DNA of 64,000 bases from Dipteris shenzhenensis (GCA_047967505.1 CM106540.1); one strand, 5' to 3'; positions 10,621 to 21,861 are shown, numbered from the stretch's first letter. Translations and numbers: made by a program. The notes: generated from the sequence alone by a model not told the origin.

Positions 10621-11511
10621 TTTCTTTCTTTAGAAAATTTCCACCATTCGGCTTCGAAGAAGAATCTGTCTTCTGTGGAACAAAACCATTTTTAGATTTA
10701 AAGAAGGGCTTTTTATCAAATCTCTTTTCCTTATGGAAGGGTACATGCCGTTCTAAATCTTTCCCTTCTTTGGGATCCCATTCTTCCTTTCACAATTCAT
10801 TGCAAGAGAAATTACAGAGCTCAGTGAGCGAGGATGAAACATGTTAATCTCGGCTCTCAAATTAGACTTTAGACCTGCCACATACTTCGTGCATTGATCT
10901 CGCTCATTAACTTTCTCTAAGGATTGTAATTGGATCAATGTGTGCCAAAATCTATCAGTATATGTGGAGATTGTTTCCTTATCGAACTGGTTGAAAGTAT
11001 CCCACTGTTGTCTGGCTTTTGCTTTGAAATATGAGGGAAGGAAATCTCACTTGATGAGATTTTGAAAAGACTTCCAAGATTTTGGTCACCTTTTACTGTG
11101 CTTAGTGATGTTCCACTAAAGTGCAACACTCTCTACTAAATGATTTGCAGCACATTTAATCTTATCTTTTTCAGAGAATTTCTCCCCTGAAAAATAATCA
11201 TCTAGCTGATCGATCCAAGACAAGACAGTGCGTGCTTTCTCTCCATCGAAATTTTAAAATGAGAAATCTTTTCTACTTATCTTACTCTCCTTTCTCGAAT
11301 TATGTGCTCTCAATGTGGCTTTGACTGTCCTAATAATAAGATCATCGTCGGAATTATCGTCGGATGACTCATCATCAGATGAATGTCTCTTCCTTTTCTT
11401 ACCATTGATTTTCTTTTCCAATCTCTCCCTATGCTCACGCTCATCAGTCAGCTGTGCCTGAAGTGCGTCTAGCTGCTCTTGGAGCATGGGTAGTTATGGC
11501 TGATGCGCCAT
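10621..11511 (-). pseudogene. Inner chromovirus: gag
   Basis: The likely start is ATG at 11511-11509 (MAHQP), but codon 6 is TAA; the frame then continues LPMLQEQLDALQAQLTDERE, a coiled-coil start. A basic/acidic stretch follows (KKRKRHSSDDESSDDN), then the retrotransposon gag core (FDGEKARTVLSWIDQLDDYF, FLPSYFKAKARQQWDTF, SISTYTDRF-like, MNCERKNG). At least four more in-frame stops (TAA, TAG, TGA, TGA) lie between 11254 and 11040. The core matches the gag domain that builds the particle shell. All lesions are point stops, not rearrangements. Confidence 0.8.
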
Positions 11512-12876
11512 GATAATGCGATAAATACAAATAAAGCGGAGCGGAGAAAAATAAGGATACTAAGTGTGTGAAAATTAAACGGATGAAAAAGTGTGTTTCG
11601 AGTGTATGGTAAGACAACGGTTGGTGGAAGATACTAAGTGTATGAAATATAAAGCAAAGAAAATCACTTATCTCGCTCTTTGATCGGAGGTAGAAAAGAC
11701 CAGAGTAGGAGATTTGGCCACAGTTTCGTAATACTCACGTTCTCCTTGTGCTTGAGCGCTTCCTTCAATTTATCGCTAGATAACTTTATGGTGTAGAATC
11801 CCTCCTTTGATCTGGGTCTCAAGCTTAGTTGCGCTTTTGGCCTTTTTTTTTTTTGCCTTGAGAATAGGATCCTCACCTTCGATTATGTGGTGGGTCAACT
11901 TAAGAGTTGACTTTTGATTTCGATGTCTGTTTCGTCGAGTAATCTTTCAAAATCCCAAACACTTTTTGTAGTGTTTATTCCGGTGTTGCAGATTGCAGGT
12001 TTGAGAAACAATAGCTTTAACAATATTGTGCACAACTGATTGGGCATTTGCAATCAACGCATCGCGTGGATCTAAAGTCTGTAGACTGCAACGTTGAATG
12101 TTTTAGTGATGAAATTCTGTGAGTCTTTATTGCATGCGGCATTGTTGAACGTATAAATTGGCATTAGCTTGACCAAAAAAAAAGATTTTCAGGTTGCTCA
12201 GATCGGTGGGCTGGTACCACAAATGAAAGCCCGCTCAATTGAATCGGGCTGGTACAGAGAGTCCTAACATCAAGTCATTCACAATTACGATTCTGGACCC
12301 AAAGATTGGCGTAAAAATTTTCTTTGTGGTGATTTTAATGCTGCTCGAAAGGATGCGCCATTATTCCGTAGTCTTTTTAAGACTATGCGTCTGCTCTGCA
12401 GATACACAGTGGAAAGAAGGCATGCAGGCAAAGTTAGTCAAATGGGCAGAGCCGTGCTGTCATAGTAATCCATGCACTAGAATCGACGGTTGCACCCTCC
12501 AGAGAGTTATGGAAAGCAATAGACTGCAGAGCTACACGAGACGTGAGTCCACGGTGCCACACAATAGGAAGAAGCTCAGTGAGGGCACATCAATGCACTG
12601 TGCAGAGTCTGTAGACGATGAGTGTGTAGGCAAAGGAGAAAAGGGCGCACAGGCCAACGAGGCTTGCTGGATGCCAGAACACGTGGTTCTGTAGATTATC
12701 ATAGTAGTGATGTGGCCCTGGCCCCTATGGGCTATTATTCGAAAGGCGAGGACTCCTTTGAAAACCTTCTTGATGTCCTTTGTATCAAGGTAGACCATAA
12801 ATACCTTCTGAACAGCTTCTTCTTATGAGGGATTTCGACTCAATTTCTTTACCTCTTTCACAAGAGCGTGACCAAA
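11512..12876 (-). other. Leader region of inner chromovirus
   Basis: About 1.36 kb between the primer-binding site and gag. No domain recognised on either strand. A plus-strand open frame at 12239-12694 lies antisense to the leader, shows no family resemblance and is not called. Confidence 0.5.
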
Positions 12877-12888
12877 GCTCTAATACCA
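12877..12888 (-). other. Primer-binding site (initiator tRNA-Met type)
   Basis: On the minus strand this reads TGGTATTAGAGC, one base from the LTR end. It differs at one position from TGGTATCAGAGC, the common plant PBS complementary to initiator tRNA-Met. Its position fixes the 5' end and direction of the inner element. Confidence 0.85.
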
Positions 12889-12889
12889 T

Positions 12890-13349
12890 TGAAACCAAAA
12901 AGAGAAATTCCTCTAACACACACAAAGATTCACTTGATAATTTGAAAGAGAGGGCATCAAGACCTCGATCGATACCCTCACACTAACTCCAATCCTCGCT
13001 ATGAGTTCCATCACTTGTACTCAAGCCGCCAATTACATTAGTTATTGACAATCGATTGAACGAATCACCGAATCAACCGATCCCAACATAACCGTGCTCA
13101 AAGCACAATAATCAAGCACAACTCCAATAGCATTAGCGACATCAGTATTAACATGGAATCACCCACAATACCGACCATCTAGCATGGCAAAACACAAGCT
13201 AGTCAGGCGTCCCCAACTAACCACACAAAGTATCCACTAGGACCCCCGCCATGTCCGGTGCGCTCCTATGGAGTACTTTGCCATAATCACACTTGACTAA
13301 AATAATAATGTCCAAAGCAAGATATATCAAAAATATAATTTTCGTAACA
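12890..13349 (-). repeat. 5' LTR of inner chromovirus, internally deleted
   Basis: A 460-bp partner of the LTR at 6452-7172. It starts TGAAACCAAA and ends TTCGTAACA, followed directly by the AGATT target duplication. It lacks about 260-270 bases present in the other copy, the junction being near GCATCAAGAC at about 12955-12965. In the minus orientation this is the upstream, promoter-carrying LTR, so the deletion may have removed part of U3. Confidence 0.9.
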
Positions 13350-13354
13350 AGATT
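13350..13354. repeat. Target-site duplication AGATT (right)
   Basis: Right partner of the five-base duplication at 6447-6451, directly after the LTR end CGTAACA. Confidence 0.9.
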
Positions 13355-13728
13355 ACTTTACTAAGTGGGCTGAAGCTAATGGCGTCAGAAAGGCAGATGC
13401 CAAAAGCACAGCAAGGTTCTTGTACAAGAATGTGATCACCTGATTTGGATGTCCGATTGAAATTATGTCAGATAGAGGCACACATTTTGTCAATGAGGTC
13501 ATCCAAGAACTCTTGTGTGGCTTTATGGTGATCCATAGAAAGAGCACACCTTACTACCCCCAAGGGAATGGACAAGCCGAATCCACCAACAAAATTCTAT
13601 GTATTGTCCTCACCAAGGTAGTAGAACTAAAGCGTTCTGATTGGGCAGAGAAACTAAATGCAGCCTTATGGGCATATAGAATCATACTCAAGGTCAGTCC
13701 CCCTCTGAACCCTGGAACTTCTAGTTAA
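13350..13728 (+). pseudogene. Outer Ty3/gypsy element: integrase, 3' part
   Basis: Continuation of the integrase cut at 6451. It reads YFTKWAEANGVRKADAKS, one stop (TGA at about 13441), then FGCPIEIMSDRGTHF with the second catalytic Asp. STPYYPQGNGQAESTNK follows with the catalytic Glu in QAE, then WAEKLNAALWAYR. Similarity ends abruptly near 13698 (after ILKVS), so the integrase C-terminus, any downstream domain and the 3' LTR of the outer element are missing. The first five bases, AGATT, are the target-site duplication made by the inner element. Confidence 0.85.
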
Positions 13729-13919
13729 CTCTCTCAACTCTATCCCCATTTCTAACCCTGAAATTCCCTTCTAAACCCTTGAACTCCCGTGGAGATGAGA
13801 GCCTCCATCAATCGTTATAATCAATCCCTCTCTCTCATTCACGCGCGCATGAGATCTGCTTTCCATGCTTTAGCCTACACCTCTCACCGGAACACGACCC
13901 GAGGACCTATGCTACACTT

Positions 13920-14453
13920 GTGAACACCTATGCTACAACGAGCAACAACACGACTGTAGGTGACCAACACCCTCGGAACCTGCACTTGGGTGAAATAGAG
14001 ACAACAAGCTTTGATGAAGTTTTAACGAAGAATATGGAGTTTTATTACCAAAGGGTAGATGGTGTGGTTCGTGGGGATTCAGAAGGTGTTCCAGCTCTTG
14101 GTGGCAGTGGTGATGCAAGCGAGAATGTTCTTCCTCTTGCTGGTATTGCGAGTGATGGCGTTCGTGGTGTTGGTCGTCCAAGTTCATCTAGTGTTGTTGT
14201 TTGCACTAGTGTTGCTATTTCGACTAGCAGTGTGGGTGCTTGTTTGGCTCTTGTAGTTTCTTTGCTTTCTGGTCTTTCTGGTGGAGGTTTTGGTGGTGCT
14301 GGTGGTGTGGTTTTGTCTGCATTTGTTGGTGTTCCAGGTTCGACAGTTTGTGGTGGTGGTGATGGTTCATTTGGTGGTACTGATGTGTTGGGAGGCGTAG
14401 ATGATGATGCTCTTGTGAAGCTCAGTGATGTCCATTGGATGGAGGAATTATAG
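13920..14453 (+). other. Unassigned open frame, Gly/Val/Ser-rich
   Basis: A 177-codon open frame. The first 60 residues are of mixed composition (EIETTSFDEVLTKNMEFYYQ). The rest is Gly/Val/Ser-rich and encoded by a GTTGGTGGTG-type low-complexity stretch. No domain, signal peptide or homolog is recognised. It could be chance openness in GT-rich DNA or a captured gene fragment. The absence of convincing codon structure favours the former. Confidence 0.2.
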
Positions 14454-15184
14454 CATGTGGTTCATGGCTTTGGTGATCGGAATTCTCTAATATTTGACTG
14501 TACTCTTAAAGACTGTGTATTTAACTTTACTGTTGATGGATCTTCCATTGGGAACAAAGATTGAAGAATGTAGTGGATTTTGAATGTTGTCCAGAACTGG
14601 GAAGAAGGATTGAAGTCTGTAGTAAATTTTGAATGTTGGTCTGAGAACTTGAAATGTGACCGGTTAGCCCATAACTTTTTCGTATAAATATTTTGGTTTA
14701 ATAGAATTGACATATGGTTTTGTGCTATTGGTGGAAGCATTTCAGTTTTAAGTTTAATGGATTCTATGTTTTAATACATGTCATTTGTTGGTTTACTGTT
14801 GTCTATGTTCTTGTTGATGTGTCAATTTTGTGTGAATTTGGTTGATGAGTAGTCAACATCTGGTTAAACGATTTTTTGGTTACTTGGTAGAGGTATTTTC
14901 CAAGGTATAGATTGTTGGCAATGGACGGCTAAGATTTGATCTCAGCTGACCAATGCCCTTGATGGAAAACTTTTGTGACGCCCAAGGGCGTGTGACAAGG
15001 GGCTTATGCCATGGAGGGGAAAAAGGAGGGAAATAATGATGGTTATTTTGGATGTTTTCCCCTTGTTAGAAGAGCCTAATTTGGATGTTTTTCCCATGAT
15101 GCATGACATAATGATCCAAGGGAAAATGAGAGAGGGCTATACGGAAGTATCACATAAATAGTAGAAAATGTCACATCAAAGGTT

Positions 15185-15308
15185 CTCAAGGCTAGGGCAT
15201 AAGGTCTAGACCATGGGCGCTATTTCCCCTGGTCCCACTCTATTTTCTCAAGGCTAGGGCATAAGGTCTAGACCATGGGCGCTATTTCCCCTGGTCCCAC
15301 TCTATTTC
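15185..15308. repeat. Perfect 62-bp tandem duplication
   Basis: CTCAAGGCTAGGGCATAAGG begins at 15185 and again at 15247. The two units are identical up to the final couple of bases, and a partial third unit (GCATGGGGTGCTATTTCCCC) follows at about 15322. It lies about 0.7 kb upstream of PPR1. Confidence 0.9.
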
Positions 15309-15980
15309 CCCCCTATTTAGAGCATGGGGTGCTATTTCCCCCGGGTGCATTTGCAAGGCATAACAAAAATAGCCCTCCATGACACAAGGCCCTAAATGCC
15401 GTCATTTTGCATAGTCAAGCTATTGGGTCAAGGTAGTAGCATTTGGGTGCTTTGGTCGTTTGCATATAGGGGAATGGGCCTAAGGAGGAGGAAATTGTTT
15501 GGCCAATGGAGAATGGCCGCTAGCTGCAAGCCATTGGTCGAGCACTTTCCGACCAGGAGGAACACGGGCCATTCCGTGACGTGGAGGGCCTTGGGGAAGT
15601 CCATTAAACGAGCGGGTGAGCATTCTCTTAGAGAATGTGGCTAGTGCTATTGCATCTTGGCCGAGGGACGTATAGGTGTGTTGCTCGGGCCTTTATGGCG
15701 TTTCACCAAGGGCAATTGTTTCATGGAATTCTAGAAGGCGTGGATTGCATCATGAATAAATCTGTGAAGAGGGCAATTGGAAGCTTTGGAGGGTCAAGAG
15801 TCTTACCGAGAAGCAGTTGCGATTGCCGTATGGGAAGGCCAATCGAGTTGAACGATCGAGGTACAATCGTTTGGGTGCCGAGATTGTACCAGCGACAGGG
15901 AAAGAATTTGTACATGTAACGATGAGAATCGCTCATCAGCTTGGCCTCATGATCGCAGGACCAGCTTAGCATCAGCTCCG

Positions 15981-17641
15981 ATGAAGAGCATCATCGTCTT
16001 CTACTCTTTTCGCACCCTCTCCAGTTGCCCGGCCATTGCCGATTTTGAGGAGGCTCGCCGACTCATCTGTTCCATCCTTAACCGGGGGCGTTGGGATTCT
16101 AACACGAGATCAGCCCTCTCCTCGCTTCGCCTTGATCTCAACCCGCCGCTCGTCTGCAAGATAATAAAATCTCAAACAGATGCTCTTCTGGCCATGAACT
16201 TTTTCTCCTGGGCTGCTCAGCAACCCAGTTACCAACACGATCGTTCTTCGTATTACACTCTTATGGAAGTTTTGGGCAGTGCTAAGCGCTTTGATCTAGT
16301 TTGGAGTGTTATATATCTGATGCGGAGGAGAGGTTTCTACCCGTTGGACAGGCCCTTCAATATTTTAATTCGAAGCTATGGTAACGTAGGTATGTTGGAA
16401 GAAGCCGAGGGCGTGCTAGAGCACATGAAAAAACTCGGATGCGAGCCGTCTACGTACACTTTTCATTCTCTTCTCCATGCCATGGTGAAAGGAGACAGAT
16501 TACAGAGGGCCCTCTCTATATTTGATGAACTCTTGAGCAGTGGTTGCATTCCTGACATTTTCACGTACACCACACTCATTACTGGACTCTGTAAGGGAGG
16601 CAAGTTGGATGAGGCTCTTGCAATTTTTAGAGAGATGATTGAAAGGGGATGTGTTCCGGATGTGTTAACCTACACTGCACTGATCAGTGGGCTTGCAGAG
16701 AATGGCAGAATTCAAGAAGCTTCAGAATTTTTCAAGAAAATGGTAAAGCAGGGATGTATTCCAGACTTGTTGATATACAGGTCATTAATCGATGGACTCT
16801 GCAAAGCAGGCAAAGTGGAGGAGGCTTATTCAGCTTATACTCAAATGAAAAAAACCGGATGCAGTCCTGATGCGAAGTTTTATAATAACGTCATTTGTCT
16901 CATGCTCAAAGCTGGCAGACCTCAGGAGGCAACTGAAGTGTTTCATGAGATGACACAACGGGGATTAAAGCCAGACAAAGCAACGTACACTATACTGATT
17001 GACCGATATGTTAATGCGGGACAAAGCGATATTGCATTGTCAATTTTCCAAGGTATTCAGAACGGGAATGCATTTGTGATGTGGCTGTGCGTGTTCCAAA
17101 ACAACGTATAAATTTAATAAATTCTTTATAGGACTTCTGGGCTTTGGATTTAATCTATTTTATTCTCTTTTGTTTTTTTGTTCGAGATCTTCACGCCTAA
17201 TTCTTTTGGCATTTTGCAGTCATGGTGGAATCTGGAATTATGGCTGACATGGTTTCTTATACTACGGTTATTGATGGACTGAGCAAGGATGGCATGGTAG
17301 CCAAGGCTATGGAAGTCTTTGAAGAGATGGTGAACGAGGGGCATGCTCCAGAAGAAAAAACATATAATGCATTGATTTATGGATTCCTCAAGGCAGGCCA
17401 AGTTGATGAGGCTGTTTCTGTTGTCAGACGGATGACAAAACGTGGATGTATGTCCTCTGATGTGACTTATGGGACACTATTTGATAGGCTGTCCAAAGAA
17501 GGCAAAGAAAATTATATGGTAAAGTTATGGAATCAACTTGGTGATAATACAACAAGGCATAAAGCAGGGCATGGAGAATGTTGGAATGACACCGACAAAG
17601 AACAGGTTGAAATAAGGCAACAACAGTTAAATGGTCCTTGA
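15981..17641 (+). CDS. P-class pentatricopeptide repeat protein (PPR1), two exons
   Basis: Predicted 497 residues from exons 15981-17052 and 17220-17641. P-class PPR proteins bind single-stranded organellar RNA and affect its stability, splicing or translation. The N-terminus (MKSIIVFYSFRTLSS) is basic, hydroxylated and free of acids up to residue 20, as in mitochondrial or plastid targeting peptides. From residue 88 there are ten consecutive motifs of exactly 35 residues (88-122, 123-157, and so on to 403-437) and a partial eleventh from 438, with consensus TYTTLI.GL.K.G...EA...F..M...GC.PD. There is no E or DYW extension, so editing is unlikely. The start Met is the first in frame after stops. 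The reading frame is intact, and the spliced frame preserves the 35-residue register across the intron. I cannot name the Arabidopsis ortholog. Confidence 0.88.
17053..17219 (+). other. Intron of PPR1 (GT-AG, 167 bp)
   Basis: Donor CCAAG|GTATTC and acceptor TTTTGCAG|TCATGG, with a T-rich tract before the acceptor. Splicing joins codon 358 (G + TC = Val). It gives LSIFQ-V-MVESG, exactly restoring the 35-residue PPR register of residues 333-367. Unspliced reading hits a stop at 17109-17111. Confidence 0.85.
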
Positions 17642-18229
17642 ATTTTGGTGCTGTGGGCATGTGTACATGCATCTATTATATTCTCAAACATAAGAGTTCC
17701 TGAAGTGATCCAGCAAATAAAACAGCAACGTCATCATTGCACTTGCAGCAATTGCAGAAATGACTGACATGATGAACATGGGGTAGCAATGCATGATTGA
17801 TAGAAGATGTTGTTCTCCCTTTTTCTGTAAGAGTGTTTTTTGGGCAATCGGATCAGTCTCTGCATTTGCAAGGCGACGACAGATGATTCAGTGGCGTTGG
17901 TTGTTGCTCGATTAGTATCTACTTTTGCTCAAGCTCTCTTGGTATTAGGAAACAAAGCAGTATTATAATGGGGCCTTTTTCAAGGAACTGCTTATGCATA
18001 CTTTTTGGTAAATGTTTCCATGCAATGGCATCTATCTCATTCTTGTTGTGGGTAGGTTGGCCTTTGTATTTCCTTGATTGCTGAAGAGGCAAGGGCTTAC
18101 TAGCCCTGGCTATGTGGGCAAAGGTCTGGATTTGTTCATCTTGTCACTTTGGAGCCCCAACTGTGATGTCATTCTTTCAATGGTTGTTGCTCCAAGTGTG
18201 AATACAAACAGTCATCAATTGAAAGCAGG
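17642..18229. other. PPR1 3' flank, no gene seen
   Basis: Contains the presumed 3' UTR of PPR1. No coding segment recognised and no clear repeat. Confidence 0.4.
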
Positions 18230-18661
18230 CCTTGTCCTTGCCTTGTCCTGAAGGCAAATATCCATGCTCAGTTTGCACATCAAGCACAAGCACAGTCAAG
18301 ATTGTATTAGAGCATGATCTTTTGGGAGTGAGGATGCTAGAAGACACCAAACTTTACAGGTTTGTCTGCAAGCAGTTGCCCAATTCCCATCACATCCTTC
18401 AGCTGGAGGTGGCAACTTGGACTCTCACTAGGGAGCATCAATGGGTCGAGCAGTGGGTTCCCTAGAGTTTATCTCCAGATTTTGATCAGGACTTTGGACC
18501 GGCCACAGGCCACAGAAGGTCTCTTACTTCGTTTGGCTGGTAGCCCATGGAGGTTTTATTAGCTTCACTGTGTTCCATTTCATCAGCTTCCTCTTCGTAT
18601 TTCCTACTACAAACCAAAGTAGTCTTGCGCGTCCCCTCTTGATTCGGCCCCCATTTCCTCT

Positions 18662-19255
18662 TTGACCCCCCCTGCGGGCTTGACCACAGGCGGACTGTGG
18701 TGTATGACCGCCAGTCCTCTTGTAGCTTTGCCTTGCGCTCTGCATTCTTTACGAGTTGCTCTGCCAAATGGGAAACCAGATTATCAGGCATACGAAGACC
18801 CTCCCCTGCAGGGTGTTATTCGCTGTGGGCGTGGTCCATGGCTAGAGCAGATGCGCATAGGTGGTAGATGCCATTGTTGCGCAGATAGAGATCTGGAGAC
18901 GATCCCACATTATCTTTAGGGCTGTCCTGCAACCCAGAGGATTTGGATGGGTACCCTTTAAATTGTTGCCAGGACACAGAGGTTACAGCAAGACTTCACT
19001 CTGGGGATGGTTGCTTGGCTGACAGAGGAGGCTCATGCCTTCTCCATTGATCCATCCTCTCCAGCCTACATGATCCACGGCCAGCAGATCTTCAAGATAG
19101 AGGCACAGGATGTGACGCCTCCTTCTCGACAGCATCCTTCGTCATCACTAGAGGATAGTGTATGGGAGACGATGTCCAAAATTACTGCTTGGAATATCCA
19201 GGTTGCCGGTTGCAGTTTTGTAATGGGAGTTTTCCTTAAATACCCTAAATGATAT
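18662..19255 (+). pseudogene. LINE reverse transcriptase C-terminal fragment (zf-RVT-like)
   Basis: The frame 18662-18919 ends in WLEQMRIGGRCHCCADRDLE, TIPHYL, a stop, then GCPATQRIW. This is the C-x2-C...H-x-C pattern with downstream 'W' that closes plant LINE (L1/RTE-type) reverse transcriptases (zf-RVT). The stop is TAG where Trp is usual. A second open piece, 19007-19252, continues the same reading frame. RT catalytic motifs are absent, so only the 3' end of the element is present, as is usual for 5'-truncated LINE insertions. A poly-A tail is not obvious. Confidence 0.55.
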
Positions 19256-19259
19256 TTTT

Positions 19260-21770
19260 TCATAGCTCCATCAGGAGCTCAATGGATGTGGGATCTAAGT
19301 AATGCTAGCATCTGTTGCATCTAGCTCAGTATAGACAAATTCTAACGATTGCATCCACTTCTGATATTTACTTTGCCTCCATATTCTCTTAGTGGTCCTC
19401 TAAGGTTTGGTTAAATCTTGCTATCTAACCATTCATGTGTATCCCCTTCTCGTTCCAGCATCGTTCTTAGATCCTCAAAACAGTGGTTCAAAAAGGATAC
19501 AAGTGCTCTTAGCATGTCCTCTGAGGTTCAGTTGACTCTTGCTATCTAGTTCTTCTAGTGATCCCTAGTACTTGATGTAAACAAAATACATTACTTCCAG
19601 ACAAGTTTGATACTTATGGATAACATGAAGATTTGAAAAAATGTGTTTTATATGAGAAAGAATCAATAAGAAAGCTTTAGCATGGTAAAGAAGGAAGAAG
19701 TCAACGCCCTAATGTTAAGAATAGATCATGTCTAGAAGCTTTCTTCCAAAGACCAATGCAAGTGTGCATGAAGTAGTGTTGAATCAAAATGGAAAGGCCA
19801 AAGGCCTTCAAAAGCTAGAAGATTTATTTCTTTGAAAGTCGTGAGCAAGAGTTTTGGAGTCTTTATTTGTGTGGTTCATAAATTTATGTGGATATGATGC
19901 AGATACTCCAATACTTTTTAAAAGGATTTGTAAGTGATTTGACTTATCTAGACACCCAAGCTAGGTGGGGCAAATCTCGTCCAAGAATTTCTAGATAATT
20001 TTAATAGGAAAGTTTGGATTTAGTCCTAAGCAACTGATTTCCAATTGTTTTCCACATTGGAAAATTGGAAGGAAATAGTTCAAAGGTATATTGGTAAACA
20101 AATGAAAACTTTAATTGCAAATATATGTATAAGTTTGAATACTTATCAAGTGATAGAAATCCACTTATTATATTTCCCTACACAATGAAGTTACACAATA
20201 TTATATAGTTGATGTGGCATAGTCTATGCTTTAGGCAAAAAAGAGCTCCAATTCATGGTGGTGGGTAGAGGATCAAGACAATAGTGCCTTTCATGAATAG
20301 CAGTGTTGAATGAACACTTGAAAAATCTTTTGTTGGTGGAAACTTAATGTTTCACACGTAATAGTTTTTGTTACATTGAATATGTTAATATCCCTAATGA
20401 GATAAGGAATAAAGGTAATACAATGTTAGAAAAATGATGTACCGTTATTGGCTATGATGCATATACAAAACCTTACCTATTATGGAACAAAGAAACCAAT
20501 AGTCACAAGCTGAGATTATACTTTTGCTATGTCCAATGATACAATGCAATACACTATAATGATCATCAAGAAATCATGATTTAATCTAAAAGCCATGACT
20601 CTAAGCTTGCTTGTTTACACGAGGACAAGATGGAAACTTTGAAAACTCAAAATCAAATAAAACCTAAGGAGACCTAGATGGCTTCTACAAACATTAAAGG
20701 ATGTTAGCTTAAATGATATGCTTAAATGTAGTGTGTCTGATTAAGTCAAAAGGGCAAAAGAAAATGCCTAAAAGATTAGAGACAAACCATGAATTGATGG
20801 GCAGGTTCTATATTTTCATGATCATGCAAACTTAAAAAAGGCTATAGGGTAAAAGCAGTAGATTGATGCTATGAAGGTGTTGTATTATCAAACGATGAAA
20901 AATGATATGTGAGGGACTATAATTATTGGATATCATAAAATTGCCATGTGGAAGAACCATTACATAGATGCCAAGCAGGGGGACACTAATCAAATCATGG
21001 AAAATGATAGTTGGAATTTCCATAAGGAAATTGTGTTGCAACTGAGTCTACAAGGGAAATTACAACCTAGATGGTAGTCTCAAAGCACGCAATGGTAGAT
21101 TTGTTATTACAAGGTGGTTTGAATAGCAACAAGGTGTTAATAATGATGAGATAGATGCTCTAGTTGCATTAGCTATAAGTGGAAACTATATCATAGTCAG
21201 GGTTTCTCAATTGTGTATTAGAAGGGAAAGAGCTTATGAATAAGACACTTTATAAGATTTGGTGCACACTTTCAATAGAAAGGTGTTTATACCTATTGAA
21301 ATATCAATAATGTTGTGTATATTAACCTAGATGTGTATGGCTTGATCATAAGTGGTAGTTATCAATCTCACGTATAATTTGATACAATCAAGTATAATCT
21401 AAGACAATCCTTTTCCATCTTAGATTTGGGGACAATGCATTATTGGTAGGGCATAGAGGAATGGAAAAGACTTGGAGGATTCTTTTGTTGCAAACAAGCA
21501 TGGCATATAACTTTTAAAAGTTTAATATGCAAACTTGTTAAAGCACTTATATAAACTAGCCAAAGACTAGCCAAGTTTGACAAAACACCTAGACTAGTTG
21601 CATTTCTCTTTGAAATACTTAATGTATATTCATCTTGATATTGTGCTTACAAAATTGGATTAGTCGTAACTCAATTTGTAGGCACCAAATTATGTAGTAG
21701 CTCAATTGGATTAGTAGTAACTCAGTTTGTGTATGAACCAAGTGACCTCGTGTGAGAGCTTCCAAAAGAA
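19260..21770. other. Non-genic AT-rich region
   Basis: About 2.5 kb with frequent stops in all frames. No domain, LTR end or tandem array recognised. It may contain old degraded transposon sequence. Confidence 0.5.
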
Positions 21771-21861
21771 ACACATTGAGACACATCATCATTTTCTTTG
21801 AGAATACATTTGAAAGATCAAATGTGGATAGTAAAAAGAAGTGTACAATACAAGTTTGAAT

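Larger units (their letters stand above)
6452..13349 (-). mobile_element. Inner chromovirus-type Ty3/gypsy LTR retrotransposon
   Basis: A full-length but dead LTR retrotransposon of 6,898 bp. In minus-strand order it has 5' LTR (13349-12890), primer-binding site, gag, zinc knuckle, protease, RT, RNase H, integrase, chromodomain, polypurine tract and 3' LTR (7172-6452). Gag-PR-RT-RH-IN-chromodomain order is diagnostic of chromoviruses. It is flanked by AGATT duplicated at 6447-6451 and 13350-13354. It sits inside the outer element's integrase gene in antisense orientation, so it is the younger of the two. Multiple stops, frameshifts and a changed RT catalytic Asp show it can no longer move by itself. 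Confidence 0.92.
13729..15980. other. Spacer between outer gypsy element and PPR1
   Basis: Contains a CT-rich patch (13690-13830), an open frame at 13920-14453 listed separately, and an imperfect repeat around 14560-14640 (GATTGAAG...TTTTGAATGTTG twice). It also contains a perfect 62-bp tandem duplication at 15185-15308. The last few hundred bases would include the PPR1 promoter; I see no convincing TATA box. Confidence 0.4.

Noticed and set aside
12239-12694. Plus-strand 151-codon frame as a gene
   Set aside because: Lies antisense within the leader of the chromovirus, with no recognisable domain.
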